A DNA stretch of 64,000 bases from Mermis nigrescens (GCA_036768485.1 JAVLUZ010000583.1:865627-929626), one strand, 5' to 3'. Positions 35,309-47,690 are shown, numbered from the stretch's first letter. Made by a program: numbers and translations. Notes: generated by a model not told the origin, from the sequence alone.

Positions 35309-35755
35309 CAGGCCCGTATCCAGGGAGTGTATAGGGATGCACGTGCCCCTCCTCAAAATGAAATATAAGAATGATTTTTTCCTTTACCCCCTTTGCTTTT
35401 TTAGCCAAAAATCGCAAAAAACATTTGCGCCGAATTTCACAATTATAATTACAGTCTACGTAGTCCCAGGCGCGCGGTTCAAACACTCCATTTTTAGTCT
35501 TTATACAACCTAAAGCGTATTTTGCATCTATGTCTACTGTTCTGCACAGGTTTTATGCAGAAAATGACTTTTGTTCTGGAGGTAGGGTGTCCATTGAATT
35601 CTCACCATATTTAAGGCATCTGGATAGCAAAATTTATAAAGTGTACAGCTCTAGTGGTCGTAAAACGTCTTCTTTAATTCATCCTCTGATGCCCGTTTTA
35701 GAAAAAATGTTGGTCTTGCTCCCTTCCCCGAAACAAAATCCTGGATACGGGCCTG
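35309..35755. mobile_element. G-like hAT MITE, 447 bp
   Basis: The ends are CAGGCCCGTATCCAGG, a perfect 16-bp inverted repeat. The flanks TAACCAAT (35301-35308) and TATCCATT (35756-35763) match at six of eight positions. It is non-coding. Confidence 0.8.
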
Positions 35756-35931
35756 TATCCATTTATCCTAAAGCCAGCTGGTAGCAATTCTCAAACACCT
35801 GCCTACACGTAACAACAAAAAAAGTTATTTTCGGCAGAATTATATTTCCATATTCAAAGCTCAAAAGTTGATTGCAAGGTCAATGAAAACAGGTAAAACA
35901 CAAGTCAAGATCGTAAAAAAGCATATCTAAA

Positions 35932-36425
35932 TCAAAAGCAGGTCCTCGAAATTTCAGAATCTAATTCTAGAATCCATAGCCGACGTTCATACGATGTATC
36001 AATAAATTTAGGTAGGGACTTTTTGGCAAAATACTGAAGTTGTAGGTTCTCGATATTTTTAATGTCACATTTCTTGCGATGGTTCCAAATTACTGTACTA
36101 CATTCAAGAATTGGGTGTACAAATTGTCTAAACGCAAAAATTATAGCTTCCTTGTCCTTAATTTGAAATTTTAAGTATAAGAGATAACCGGAAAAAACAT
36201 TAAGTAAAGAACTTGGCATTTGTGTATTAATAAGGGTAATTGCCCTGATTTAGACCACTCGATAATAGGTATCGGAAAGAAATTCTTGTAAGAAAGAAGA
36301 ATCGGTTGATTTTGCATATACTCGTATTTTGATGTCTTCCACGAAGAGTACAAATTCAGTCTTTCCACTTTTGCGTTTTGTTATATCGTCAATATAGCGC
36401 ACAAACAAAATAGGTCCAAAAACCA
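35932..36425 (-). pseudogene. LINE reverse-transcriptase fragment
   Basis: On the - strand, broken frames give GPILFVRYIDDITKRKSGKT and LFVEDIKI, the region around the reverse-transcriptase active site, where FVED stands in place of the usual FADD. Further on they give FRQFVHPILECSTVIWNHRK, IENLQLQYFAKKSLPKFIDT and SYERRLWILELDSEI, the C-terminal region of CR1/L2-like ORF2. Frameshifts and missing 5' sequence show it is dead. The exchange of a catalytic Asp supports this. Confidence 0.72.
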
Positions 36426-36483
36426 TAGGTGCGCAAGGTCAAACTTTCAGGTGGGATGAAATGAAAACGAAAAATTGCTAGAT

Positions 36484-36800
36484 AGCTATGTGCTTCGTAA
36501 AAACGGCTCTATAGTCCTTTGGGGGTCAGAAGATAGCTATATAGCCTTTCTGGTCTCAGAAAATTAGCTATGTTGCCTTTTTGGATTCACGAACATAGCT
36601 ATATAGTCGTTTTGGACTAAAGATACCTATTAACCCCTTTTTTGGAGTCGAGAAAATAGCTATACATCCTTTTGAAACCCAGAAAGACAACTAAATAGCA
36701 TTTATGAGCTCAAAAAGACTATATAGCTAATTTTCTGAGCCCAAAAAGGCTGCATAAATAATTCTCTGAGCCTAAAAAGGCTATACAGCAATAGTATATC
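36484..36800. repeat. 31-bp tandem array that reverses orientation
   Basis: The left half repeats a unit like AGCTATATAGCCTTTCTGGT + CTCAGAAAATT at spacings of 31, 31, 31 and 30 bp (from 36535). From about 36700 the same unit appears in reverse complement (GAGCCCAAAAAGGCT, CTATATAGCTAATTTTCT), again every 31 bp. The units are diverged. No protein or transposon ends were recognised. Confidence 0.75.
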
Positions 36801-36899
36801 GGCTGATAATACTATATAGCATAATAATACTATTCAAAGCTCAGGGAGTATATAATACCACCTCACCCCCATGCTCTTGTATATATGTCCCAAACTAAA

Positions 36900-37850
36900 A
36901 TTTTTTTTAATTTTACACTCTCGACCTAAACAGTGCAAAACACATTCTCAGTTACATAAGCCTAAGCCTAATCTTGATATAAGCAGAAACTTGAATTATG
37001 TTGCAATGGTGAAAATGATCGGCAATTATTCACTTTAGTCCCTAAAAATTTTTTCCATCTTTTTCAACATTAGAGTGACAAAATGGAAAATTTTTTGGTC
37101 CTTTTTAGGATGCTCTCATGCGTTCAGAACGTTAGTTTAAGCAATATTTTGAGATCTGTAGAAGATTTTTTCTCGGCACCGGATTATAAAAAATTTTGTT
37201 GATCGTTTTTAGCATGCTCTTCTGGGTTCAGAACATTAGTTTAAGCACTACTTTGAGGTTTGTAGGGAACTTTTTTCTGGGTCTAGTCTTTGACTTAAAA
37301 TGATTAATAAAAATTCACTGGGTTGTTGTTACTAATGTCCTAGGCTGAGGCTAGTTATGTGCATTCCCACTGGTGTCAACGTATGGACTAAATCTAAGAT
37401 AAATGCCCAGAAACTTCCCTAATCGATATTCATACAAAAAATGTCTTATATTCCACGAATACTTACATAAGTGGTTCATTTATAACGTTACTTACCGTGG
37501 AAAAATAAGTGGTTCACTTAAACGTAGCATCGTTACTAACTCTTAGAAGCAGGTGGCATAGCAGGGACGTAACAAAGATATGCGTAAAAATAAAAGCATT
37601 TATGAGAGTATCTCGGCGAGCTCTATGCCATAATGAAGAAAAAATTGCTAAAAAATTTCAAGTTTTCACCCTATTTCATACTCATATGACACACATCTAT
37701 CGTTTAAACTAGCTGTACAACTGATTAATCCTCCTTTAATCGAAAAATAATTAATAACTTTTAAATCCTTATGTTCTACTAAGGAAAATTATACAGAAAA
37801 TAAATCATTCGGCGCGAAGTGTCGATTGTTTTAAAACTTTCAGGGAAGCT
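36900..37850. other. AT-rich DNA with a local duplication
   Basis: Two stretches near 37095-37170 and 37195-37265 share TTTTTAGGATGCTCT/TTTTTAGCATGCTCT, CAGAACGTTAGTTTAAGC/CAGAACATTAGTTTAAGC and TTTGAGRT sequence, spaced by about 100 bp. Otherwise nothing is recognised. Confidence 0.45.
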
Positions 37851-37859
37851 CAGCAGGTT

Positions 37860-37993
37860 GATGGGGCACACATGAGCGCAATTAATTTGCCTGTGTGTCC
37901 AGAGCATTTAACATTTTACACTATGCTATTTTACTTGCAACTTTGTCTTATCCTTGTTTTTTCGGATAAAGTATTAGTATTAGTATTAGTATT
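37860..37993 (+). mobile_element. LINE 3' tail with (ATTAGT)n
   Basis: The sequence GGGGCACACATGAGCGC...CTATGCTATTTTAC resembles the 3' untranslated region of the LINE copy at 38.9-39.1 kb (GGGGCGTACGTGAGCGCC...CTATGCTATGC). It ends in ATTAGT repeats, as expected for CR1/L2-type 3' ends. Confidence 0.55.
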
Positions 37994-38062
37994 CCTACGT
38001 TTGGTTGACACCTACCATTTGTGTGTGCAGTTAGTTCGCCAGCAGTAAGCGTACGTAGAGGC
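37994..38062 (+). repeat. J sequence, inverted match at 44850-44921
   Basis: CCTACGTTTGGTTGACA, GTGTGCAGTTAG and GCCAGCAGTAAGCGTA match the reverse complement of 44850-44921 with small gaps. Both copies directly follow a LINE 3' tail. Confidence 0.55.
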
Positions 38063-38066
38063 GTTT

Positions 38067-39092
38067 GGTCCCGATTTTCCAGGTTTTAGAATGCGCTGAT
38101 TCAATCGGTGACATTATTATGTTGTTTTCTGATGATGCAAAAATTTTTAATGTTTCATGTAATGCTGATCTCTTACAATCGGATCTGGATTCCTTACACG
38201 CATGGACCAAAAATGGCAGTTGCAAATAAGTTATGGTAAATGTGCAACGTTGTATTTGAGTATGGAAATCCTAGAAACAACTACAAACTGGGTTTTCAAG
38301 ATTTAACTGTATCTGAAGGATCTATTAAGGATTTGGGAGTGTACATTAGTGATGACCTATCTTCTGGCATTCATTGTGTAAACACTGCGTCTAAAGCTTC
38401 TCGAGTTCCATCACTGATCCAGAAAAGCTTTGTCTCAAAGAATATTGAATTAATGGTAAAAGCTTTTAAAGTTTATGTAAGAACCATTTTGGAGTACAGC
38501 TCAGTAGTTTGGAACCCTTATTTGATTGAAGATATCAACTGTATTGAAAAAGTTCAGCGAAGATTTACGAAAAGAATACTACGGCGACAAGGTGGCTTGT
38601 CTTACAATGAACGGTTGGGTTTGTTAAATCTTCAAAGACTCGAAACTCGGCGTATTCATTTTGATCTTACTTTTGCTTTCAGAATAATCAAGAGACAGTT
38701 ACTTTCATTTGAAGACTGTTTTGAACTCGCACTCGAAAGGGGTATCAGGTCGGTAAGTGATATAAAGCTTTATATCCGCAAATTTCATTTAGACTGTAGG
38801 AAAAACGACATTGCAAACAGGACGGCCTAGAATCTGGAATACTTTGCCCCAAAGCGTTGTTGATTGTAGATCTTTTAAACGGTTTAAGGATTTGAATTCT
38901 AAACTTTGTTTAGATGGGTTTGTAAAGGGGCGTACGTGAGCGCCATCCGCCTGTACGTCTCAGCCATTACTATGCTATGCTGTAAACTTTCTTTCACTCT
39001 TTCGACATTATCTTTCGTTAAATCCTTCTTTCATGTAATTTTTATTGCATTCTCTACGGTAGTAATTGGCTAATAAATATTATTATTATAAA
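38067..39092 (+). pseudogene. CR1/L2-like LINE ORF2 3' fragment
   Basis: The reading resumes at the reverse-transcriptase active site (MLFSDDAKIFNVSCNADLLQ), where FSDD replaces the usual FADD. It shifts frame near 38215 and continues as an open frame to 38830 with FKVYVRTILEYSSVVWNPYL, EDINCIEKVQRRFTKRILRR and LSYNERLGLLNLQRLETRRI. These are the typical ORF2 C-terminal motifs of the CR1/L2 and Jockey groups. The 3' UTR ends in TATTATTATTATAA near 39092. The endonuclease and most of the RT domain are missing, so it cannot move on its own. Confidence 0.82.
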
Positions 39093-39898
39093 AGTACAAA
39101 GTTACGCGCATAAGCGATTAAAGCCCTAAGCATGATGAAAAATATATAATATGTCTGGAAAGCGGTAGAAGCAGGGTGCTGTCACCAGTCTGAATTCCTA
39201 TAGAAAATGGTTCTAAGCATCCAGCTGAATTGTTGTTACAAATCACTCTAGGCATTAAGCCAATTGTGCATAAGCTAAGTCTTCGATAAATGGAGCGAAA
39301 ATTGCGAAGCGAGCGGAGCACAAGAGGTCATTGGCGTAGCAAGTGGGAAGGGGAATTCCCCTCCTGAGGAAAATTTCGACTATGTTCAAGAACTGAGTAA
39401 TACCATATTAGTGCATGCATGATACTGTTCTGCGACGTAAAATCGAAAAATTCGGCGCTTCGCGCTCGATTTGTATCTGTTTTGGTAGTTTCTGTCGTTT
39501 TTATTGCAGAAAAGTCAAAAAAATTAACTTGCTTCGCGCGTTATAGGCTATTTTGGGTGGATTTCAGTTATAACTGCAGGTTTCAGAATCAGCGAACAGC
39601 GAGCAGAAGAAGCAGTGAGAGGTGGATGAAATAAGGAAGAAGAGTAAAGACCGAGCTGAGGAAAAGAAACCGGGCAGCTCAAGCTGCAAAGCTGATGGAA
39701 ATATGACAGAGCAAGGGAAGCAGAACAACTGAAAGAGTGAAGCGATCTGAACACGATAAACAGATGTTGAAGCATCAGTTAGTCATGTGATAAGTTTATT
39801 TGGTATAATAAAGATATAAGCGGATGTGTTTGACCCCTTGTAACTCATTAAACTGTGAGAATATGAAGAGAACACGCATTAGTGTAAAGGAGTTCAAA

Positions 39899-40183
39899 TG
39901 GTAGGTACGTAAACATTATGATAGGTACGTAAACATTAATATGGGACGTATAAACTTCAATGAAACAGACTATGTGGAAACTCATTATACTGTAGAATAT
40001 CACGTAACAGCTGCAAGACATGAAACAAACAAAATAAGCTAGTTTTTCATTAGTAGGTACATAAACCTTAATGTGGGACATATAAAGTGCAATGAAACAG
40101 ACTGTGTGTTACTCAATATACTGTAGAATATCACGTAACAGCTGCACGACAAGAAACAATCAAAATAAGTTAGTTTTTCATAT
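39899..40183. repeat. 132-bp tandem duplication
   Basis: Two copies of a ~132-bp unit (about 39921-40052 and 40053-40183) share GGTACGTAAAC/GGTACATAAAC, CAATGAAACAGAC, TACTGTAGAATATCACGTAA and TTAGTTTTTCAT or its variant. A further short piece of the unit precedes them. TGAAACAGACTA is also found at the ends of the TA-flanked MITEs near 3-4.5 kb. Confidence 0.75.
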
Positions 40184-41690
40184 TTCTGTTGATAATGAAG
40201 TTTATTTCTTGTAGTTAGTTAAGCCTTACCAAAAATGATCAAGTACCTTCCTTTAAGAAAATAGTCTATTCACAAAAATTACTGTATCACAGAAATCGAA
40301 AGACTTGCTATAGTCTCTGTGGGCTACGGTCTGATTGGATAATAATGAAGAGGCTGTCATGGGATTGGTAAGGAAGAGCGCAAAACTTCGTTTTTTTGCT
40401 GACCTCTGCAAAATCCGTCACCAGCGAATCAAAATGTTTCGCGCCAAATTTTCTAGCAACACAGGAAAAATTACCTATAAAAGGAAGATGCAATGCTCCC
40501 GCACGCATTGTTAAAGTTTATTCAATGTACGTATTGATGGGTGAATATGTAAGGAATCGCTATGTGGTGGGCACATGTATCAGTGAAGAAGCGGAAGGCA
40601 CCGACGGCCAGGACGAGTTTGAGTGTGCTTTTGTAAGCAAGCATTCTTTGAGAATTCGAGTATACCCATATAGAAAGTCCTTGGATTCGTCAATTTCGGC
40701 TAATACCACGAATTCTGCTGCCCCTTAACTATATCATATTTTCAACAGATTAGCAGCTAGAACGTTCCGGTTTTTTTATCCGCACCCAAAAATCTATACT
40801 ACTACTGATTCCACTCATCTTGATGCTCCAATCGCACTTCGCTAATTGATAATTGTGACAAAGGCCCGACAAACTGGAGGATTAGAATAGTGAGTGGTGT
40901 AAACAACACGTTTTCTTAATCATTAAGTTGAGCTTAGCACTGGCTTAGGCTTAGGCTTGAGTTATAGCCTGCATGGTTGGTGCCAGGGGATGATGTAAGC
41001 CTGGGTCAGATGGGGCAAAAATTGCGGAGGCGAAAGCGAAGCGGCCGGCAAATTTTTGCCCATCTTTGGCTTAGGCTTGGATCATCTGACACCAATCTGA
41101 AGCCTCAAGCAGCGCTTTTGGGCTTCTAAATCATCAGGAGCAGCACTTCTAAACCCAAGACATGCCGTGAATCAAGTTTTCAATATGCGAAATTAGCCTA
41201 ATTAGCATACTATGCAAATCAGGCTAGTTTGCATATGACTACCTGGTTTCCGCAGCCAGTTTTGGGTTTCTAGTGATGCTCGCGATGATTATAAACCGAA
41301 AAATTGCTGTTTTGTAAGAAATTGAAAAATCAGTAATTACGAAAATTTTTCCGTCAAAAACATAAAAATAAAAAAAAATTTTATGGCTTAGGTAGTGCAG
41401 GACGATGTGAAAAGCAAAAAAACGGGTTATTTAATGGCCCCCGCCCATTTTTATGGATTTTTAGATAAGAAAAATTTCTCTGATTACCCCTTTAGTATCA
41501 CCTAGCTAGCTACGCCTAAACAAGAGGTCCTCGATTCGAGTCCAACAAGCAGCAGCAGCTTTCTAAAAATGTCACTCGATGGAATCAGTGCATCCGAAAA
41601 CCTAGGAAAAGCGGGACCAACGGCTTCTACATTTATCGGACTAGTCAACAAAGTGATTCGCCCGTCAAATCCATCTAATGGTTGGTCCAA
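40184..41690. other. Gene-poor DNA with a GC hairpin
   Basis: GATGGGGCAAAAATT (41009-41023) can pair with AAATTTTTGCCCATC (41050-41064) around a GCGAAAGCGAAGC-containing loop, and GGCTTAGGCTT repeats lie on both sides. Otherwise there are only short frames. Confidence 0.4.
40396..40728 (+). other. Unassigned 110-residue open frame
   Basis: This frame is longer than most by-chance frames here and contains a mixed-composition, acidic stretch (CISEEAEGTDGQDEFECAF) followed by a possible donor, TTTT|GTAAGC at 40636. I recognise no family. It could be an exon or chance. Confidence 0.2.
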
Positions 41691-44600
41691 ATTGCAGCTC
41701 GGCCAGACCTTTCGTACATGCAGCGCAAGCGACAGCGCGAGCTGTTTGCTGAATTGAACGACCAGGCCGAAACTCGGGCGAAACAGATCTTTTCATAGAC
41801 TTTGCTGCCGATTGTGTCAAAAAGAAGCCGACTTACGCGTCACTTGCGCCTCAGGTCCAACTTTCCTAAACCGTCCTTTCCTCAATCTTTCGCTCGCGTT
41901 GATTCCGGTTCTGTATAGGATAAGTCGCCCTCCAAATTTATTAGTGCTAGGTGTTTTATTCAATGCACAAAGTTTAGTAAACAAGTTAGGGGAGTTATAT
42001 TATTTGTTAGATAGTGACAATTTTGACTTAATTTTCTGTTGTGAAACATGGTTAAATGAAGTAATTCATGAGTAGTATTTTATGTCCTCAAAACAATTAT
42101 CAAATTTTTCGCTCTGATCGAGTAAATAAACAGAGGCGGCGGGGGTCATTGTCTTTGTGAAATCACATTTCAGCGCTCGTTTTGTTAAAGTTCCTAACGA
42201 ACTGAGTATATCTGACTCTTTAATTATTGACTTTTTCCATGGTCAGGATAGAATTAGATTTCTTCTTACTTACAGACCTCCTCACTACGATTTAAATCAT
42301 GCTTTAAGAATCTGTAACTTGATAGAATGGGTAAATAATTGCTCTTATCCCGTAATTATCCTAGGGGATTTCAATTTACCTAAAATTGATTGGACCTTAG
42401 GTACCTTTACATCCGATTCTCTTAACGAATTGTTTTACGACTGTTTCTCGTCTACAGGATTAACACAATTGGTTTGAGATCAAATGCATGATACAAATAT
42501 TATTGATGTTATTTTTGCAGCAAACAATGTTTTTAATGTTAAAGTACTACCCTCCTTTTCCACAAGTGACCACAATTCTATATCTTTTGAAACTCTGATA
42601 ACTCCACCTACTACTTATGTAGAATCTCACTTTAATTTTCGAAAAGCAGACTACTTTAGTATTGGTAGCTTTCTTTCTACGATTTCTTGGCCTGATCTTT
42701 TTTCTACTTGTTTAAATGTTAACGACATGTATAATGTATTTTTAAATGTCTTAAGGCCTCTAATTTTTACTTTTGTTCCCAAAGTCAAAGAAAAGCCCTC
42801 CAAATTTTCATACCCTAAAGTTTTACGAAAATTATTTGCCAAAACGGCTTTTATGGCAAAAATACAAAAAATATCGTACAATTATATGCAAACAAAGGTA
42901 TCGTAATCATTGTAAAATGTTACGCAAAGAAATTCATAATCATTTTTGCTTACAGGAAAGTAATTTATTGCAACATAACGATCTGAAATCCTTTTTTAGA
43001 TTTGTAAATAATCGTTTAAATAATTCTCTGAAGCATTCCACCTATTACTTCCAACCGACAATAATGTAGTAACTGATCTTCATTGTAAAACGAATATGTT
43101 CAATCATTACTTCTCTTCCGTATTTACCAATGATGATACTAACGATTCTTTTGTTTTTCAGAAGCGGGGCGATTTTTTCTATTTCAAACATCGTCTTTGA
43201 CGAAAATAATGTCTCACGGGCGATTGCTAAGATGAAAAACTCGACTTCGATAGCGCCTGATGGTTTAAGTAACTTTTTTGTTAAAAAATTAGCTTATTAT
43301 CTTCTTAAACCCCTTATCAGTATTTTTACTGTTTCTTTTTTATCAGGTGATATCCCAGACATTTGGAGGGAGGCTTACGTTGTACCTATAATTAAAAAGG
43401 GTGACCCCTCATTAACTGAAAATTATCGTCCTGTTTCTTTATGTTGCTCAACTTGTAAGATAATGGAAAGTATTATTAATACTCAACTATCAATTTATTT
43501 ATCTACAAATGAGTTAATATCACCTTTTCAATATGGTTTCCAAAAACATAAATCTTGCGAATTGCAACTATTAAATTGTAAACATTCTGTGGGTTAAATC
43601 ACTGGATTGTAAAGAAACCGTTGATATTGTTTCTATAGACTTTGCTAAAGCTTTGACAAAGTCGACATATCTAAACTTCTCGTTAAAATTAAGCTAGTTA
43701 CGGTATTCAACAACACCTGTTTAATTGGTTAAAAGCTTTTCTATCTAATCGTATTCAGTGTGTTCGCGTTAATCAGTGTTTTTCAGATTATGCCGCTGTT
43801 ACAAGTGGAGTTATTCAAGGGTCCATTCTTGGACCTACGTTGTTTTTGATTTTTATAAATGATATCTTTGATAACTTGTCAAGTTCGACTTTTATGTTCG
43901 CGGATGACTTAAAAATATTCAATCTTTCCTGCAATTATCAAACACTTCAGACCGATTTGGATAGAATTTCCATTTGGGCCACTAGAAATTGTTTATCAAT
44001 ATCATATTCTAAATGCACAGCCCTATATTGTGGTGCAAAAATAATCCTAAATTGTCATATACACTCAATACACAAGTTATTACGAACGATTCTGTCTATG
44101 TTCGCGATTTAGAGTGCTAATTTCGCACAACCTTAAATTTAAGGAACATTACAACAGTATTATCAAGAAAGCTTTCTTGAGATCTATCCTAATTAGAAAA
44201 TCCTTCTTTTCGCGTGATAAAAATAATACTCGTAAAGGCCTTCATTGTTTACGTCAGACCGATCCTTGAATATTCCTGTGCTTTATGGAACCCCTCTTAT
44301 ATTAGTGATATCAACAGGCTGGAGACTCTACAGCATAAATTTACTAAATACATAGTTGGATATCATAGCCCTCTTTCTTACGACGAACGCCTTAACCAAC
44401 TTAACTTGTGTCGATTAGAATTACGTCGCCTTCATATTTGCTTATGTATGATGTATCAAATTATTAGTCAAAAATCTTGTCTTTGCATGACAGATTTTTT
44501 TGTGCTCAATCAAAATACTACTCGCTGCACAAATCGTTTCAAGCTAGTTGTTCCTCTTGTCCGTTCTAATTTACAAAAATTTGACTTTTTCTATAAGTAT

Positions 44601-44851
44601 ATCTCAATTTGGAATCACCTACCTGATTTTGTAGTCTCTTCCCCTAACTTGAATATATTCAAATCTAGATTAATTGATGTCGACTTATCTAAATTTATTA
44701 TAGGGCAGGCTTAAATCGTCATTTTCATGACTCGCTCGTCGCCTTTTGCTGTACGCTTTTATTCTTTTGACCGTACGTTTTATCACTCTTTTACATCTTT
44801 CGTAATTGTCGCGTTTCAGTAATAAATTATTTCATTCATTCATTCATTCAT
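41691..44851 (+). pseudogene. CR1/L2-like LINE with degraded ORF1 end, ORF2 and 3' tail
   Basis: The end of ORF1 (ARPDLSYMQRKRQRELFAEL ... AKQIFS, stop at 41796-41798) precedes ORF2. ORF2 begins with the AP-endonuclease: LGVLFNAQSLVNKLGEL, CCETWLN, TYRPPHYD, GDFNLPKIDW and SDHNSISF are visible. The reverse transcriptase follows: DGLSNFFVKKLA, REAYVVPIIKKGDPSLTENY, RPVSLCCSTCKIMESII, SGVIQGSILGPTLFLIFIND and FMFADDLKIF. The C-terminal region (YVRPILEYSCALWNPSYISD, LSYDERLNQLNLCRLELRRL) runs to TAA at 44712-44714. Stops near 42073 and 42478 and a missing base in the RT A-motif (DFAKALTKS near 43640) break ORF2. ATTC repeats at 44832-44851 form the 3' end. Confidence 0.9.
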
Positions 44852-44921
44852 ACGCTTACTGGCAGCAATCTAACCGCACATACAAAAGGTAGGTACCTAG
44901 GTGTTGTCAACCAAACGTAGG
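44850..44921 (-). repeat. J sequence, inverted match to 37994-38062
   Basis: In reverse complement it reads CCTACGTTTGGTTGACAACA...GCCAGTAAGCGTATG and aligns with 37994-38062. It begins exactly where the ATTC tail of the LINE ends. Confidence 0.55.
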
Positions 44922-44929
44922 ACCTACCG

Positions 44930-47690
44930 GTTCAGCAAATAGAACACGTCCAAAAAAGTTAATTTTCTTCAGCAGAAAAATTTCGATAGGTTCCTGATCG
45001 CTCGTTCATTACTGCTCAAGAGCCAAAAGTACTAAACAAAGCCTTGAATGCTCCAGCCCAGCCTAACTATCGATGAGTTTCAGAGAAAATTTCTACGCTG
45101 TTTTAAAGCAACGTATCTGAGAAATTTCATTGCAAAGTAACTTGACGAAATTTGTTGAAGTTTTACTTCAGATTATAATTTCTCCAAGTAATCCCATTTC
45201 CAGTTCACATTTGAAAACGCGTTGCATAGTAGCTTGATTTGAAATGAGAAAAAATTGAATAAACGAACGAGCGAAAACGATGCGAATTCGAGATCGAGTA
45301 ATTATTACAGTAACTAATTACTAAAAATCAATCCGATTAGAAGTAAATCTTATCTGAGATCTCCAGATGCTAAGTTGACAAAATTCAAAATCTCTTTCAA
45401 GCTTACGAGTGAAAAACATGCAATCGACCCTACAGCAGATTATGTTTGGGTACTAATGGTCTATTTTAAGATGCTCCATGCATTAATAACAATAAATCAA
45501 TGCAAGTTGGTTACAAAAGTGGTTTAACCTTAAACAATAAGACAGTATTGCAAGTAAGATACGCATGTTGCGCATGTATAATGCAAGTATATGTACCTAC
45601 ATATGTACAAGGTACGTAAAGTCAGTTCAACTTAACACTCGTACTGCCTATCATCCTGATCACGAAAGTACCTAACCGTTTTCGCTCACCCAGCTCAGCG
45701 TGACTTTTTTCAACCTCGCATATTGCTAGGGCAATGTGCGTGCATGAATCATTTGCGAATTTCGAGCATCGATTTCACCTAAAAACGTTTCGTGCGATCT
45801 TACGGAAGTTACGTGTCCTAAAACGGCTTTTAAATATTACATCCCTGAAAAAAACTGAAAGCTACGAAATAAGCTTTGGATGAAAATTGCTATTTCTATA
45901 TTTTTTAAACGAAATTTACTCCCCTTATTTGCGTCAATGTAAGATACATATATACCTAGGTGCTTTGTAAACTACACGTCAATTTCAACAAATCATGCTT
46001 CCCACGAACATGTAAAACAGTATTTAACTAACACAGAGCGATCAGGCTCATGCATGGGGAGCAGCCGAATTCTGGGGACTGGGCGGTGTGTACCTGGCGA
46101 AAATTCCAAAAATGTCAAAAATTTAATTCTAGAGGGTTCGCCAACGCCTATCTCAGCGCTATCATTTTGGCTTCCTGAATTTGAGGGGGCAGAAAATTTT
46201 GAAGTTGAATTTCTCAACAACTACATGTAGATACATAGGCAAAAACAACGGTGTTTTTGACCTTTCTCTCACCGATATATACATATTGAAGAAGAAAATT
46301 TTAAAGAATTTAACTTGATTACAATTAAATTAAACAAATATGTTGTTTTGTTCGTAAATAAATAAGGCTCGGAGCGCTCAATAATTTTGGGTTTGTTGGC
46401 TGAAAAAAGTGTTAAAATTTATTCCAGCGGTCTTCCAGATATGCCTGAATTTTCAATTTTTGCCTCTGAATGATCATAAGTACTCATGTTCCGAAAATTT
46501 TGGGGGACTAGTTCGCCTCCCCCCCCAAAGCTACGCCCCTGCCCTCCCCCAAACCCCCACGCCCACGTGTGGTTAGACTACGCGAATTACATGCTCAGAT
46601 GCAAGCTAAGTAATCGCTTAACTTTAATACATTTTCATAAGAAAAAATGTTTGCAAGAGCGCAGATACACGTGAAATATTCAATAGCATATTTTAAATGA
46701 AAAACGATCGACGGGCTAAAAATAAATCATCGAATTCAACGATTAAGCGATAATCGTTCAGCGCGTAAAATTGCAACAAAAATACGACGAAACTTATAAA
46801 AATTGCATGACGCGCAAGAGCACATGAACGAATTTTTAACGATGTAAAATAACAATGATATAAATCGTTATAAATCACATATTAAAACAGCGAATCAACA
46901 AATGCAAGAAAAAAGCTTCAAACGCGTAGCTCAAACGGACGCCAGTATTGCAACGTAAGAAATTTAGAATGAAAAAATCGTTACACAAAAAAGCAAGGAC
47001 GTCGCCGGGGCACATGTCAACATTTTAGAGCCTCTTTTTAATCTTCTATCAACAAAACTATAGCTCTTATATTTTTTGGAAAGATAACTGATGAATTTGA
47101 GTTAAAATATTTTTGAAATTTTAACCATTCAAAATTTTATAAATCTAAAATAACTGACTCCTCGTTTCAATCTCTTTGAGCGATAGAAAATAACGTTTAG
47201 GATAAATTTTAAATTGAATAAGTCAAATTTAAGGCATAATAAAAATTTGCGCACAAAACGAGTAATTTCGTCGCCTGCATTGCTCCAAAAAGTCTAAATT
47301 TTCTTCAGCTCGTCCCCATCAGCGATATCCGTCGTACAGCGGTACAAAAATGTGGCCAAAAATATACAGTGACAATTCACCGGAAGCAAATATGCCACCT
47401 GACCTATAAATTGAAATCCTGAGTTTCCATTCCAAAAATCTCAATATTTTCGATATACAGTTTTCGATTACATAAATTCAAAACTAGAGTAAGAAACGCG
47501 CACGATTCGATGCTAGTAAAGCGTTAGGCTTCCCTTTCTTTAAGATAATCGTTAAATTTTATTATCAAAAAAATTGTCTTGCGGAAACAGACATTTTTTC
47601 TATTTTCTATTTTTCCTCTTTTCTATCGCTTGAAGCTTTTGTAATTTCATTCTTTTCTTACCTCTGTTTTCGAACATTAATTGCGAGTAG
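44930..47690. other. Gene-poor AT-rich DNA with A/B repeat fragments
   Basis: A repeat fragment starting CATGCATGGGGAGCAGCCGA lies at about 46051-46215. Another with AAAATTTTGGGGGACTAG...CCCACGCCCACGTGTGG lies at about 46490-46573, the latter ending like family A and containing a GCTACGCCCCTG G-type end. No coding exon was recognised. Confidence 0.5.

Noticed and set aside
36484..36800. CRISPR array
   Set aside because: Units are contiguous and diverged without unique spacers, orientation reverses, and the genome is eukaryotic.
40945..40958. Telomeric TTAGGC repeat
   Set aside because: Only about two units are present, in an internal repeat context. This is far too short for interstitial telomere DNA.
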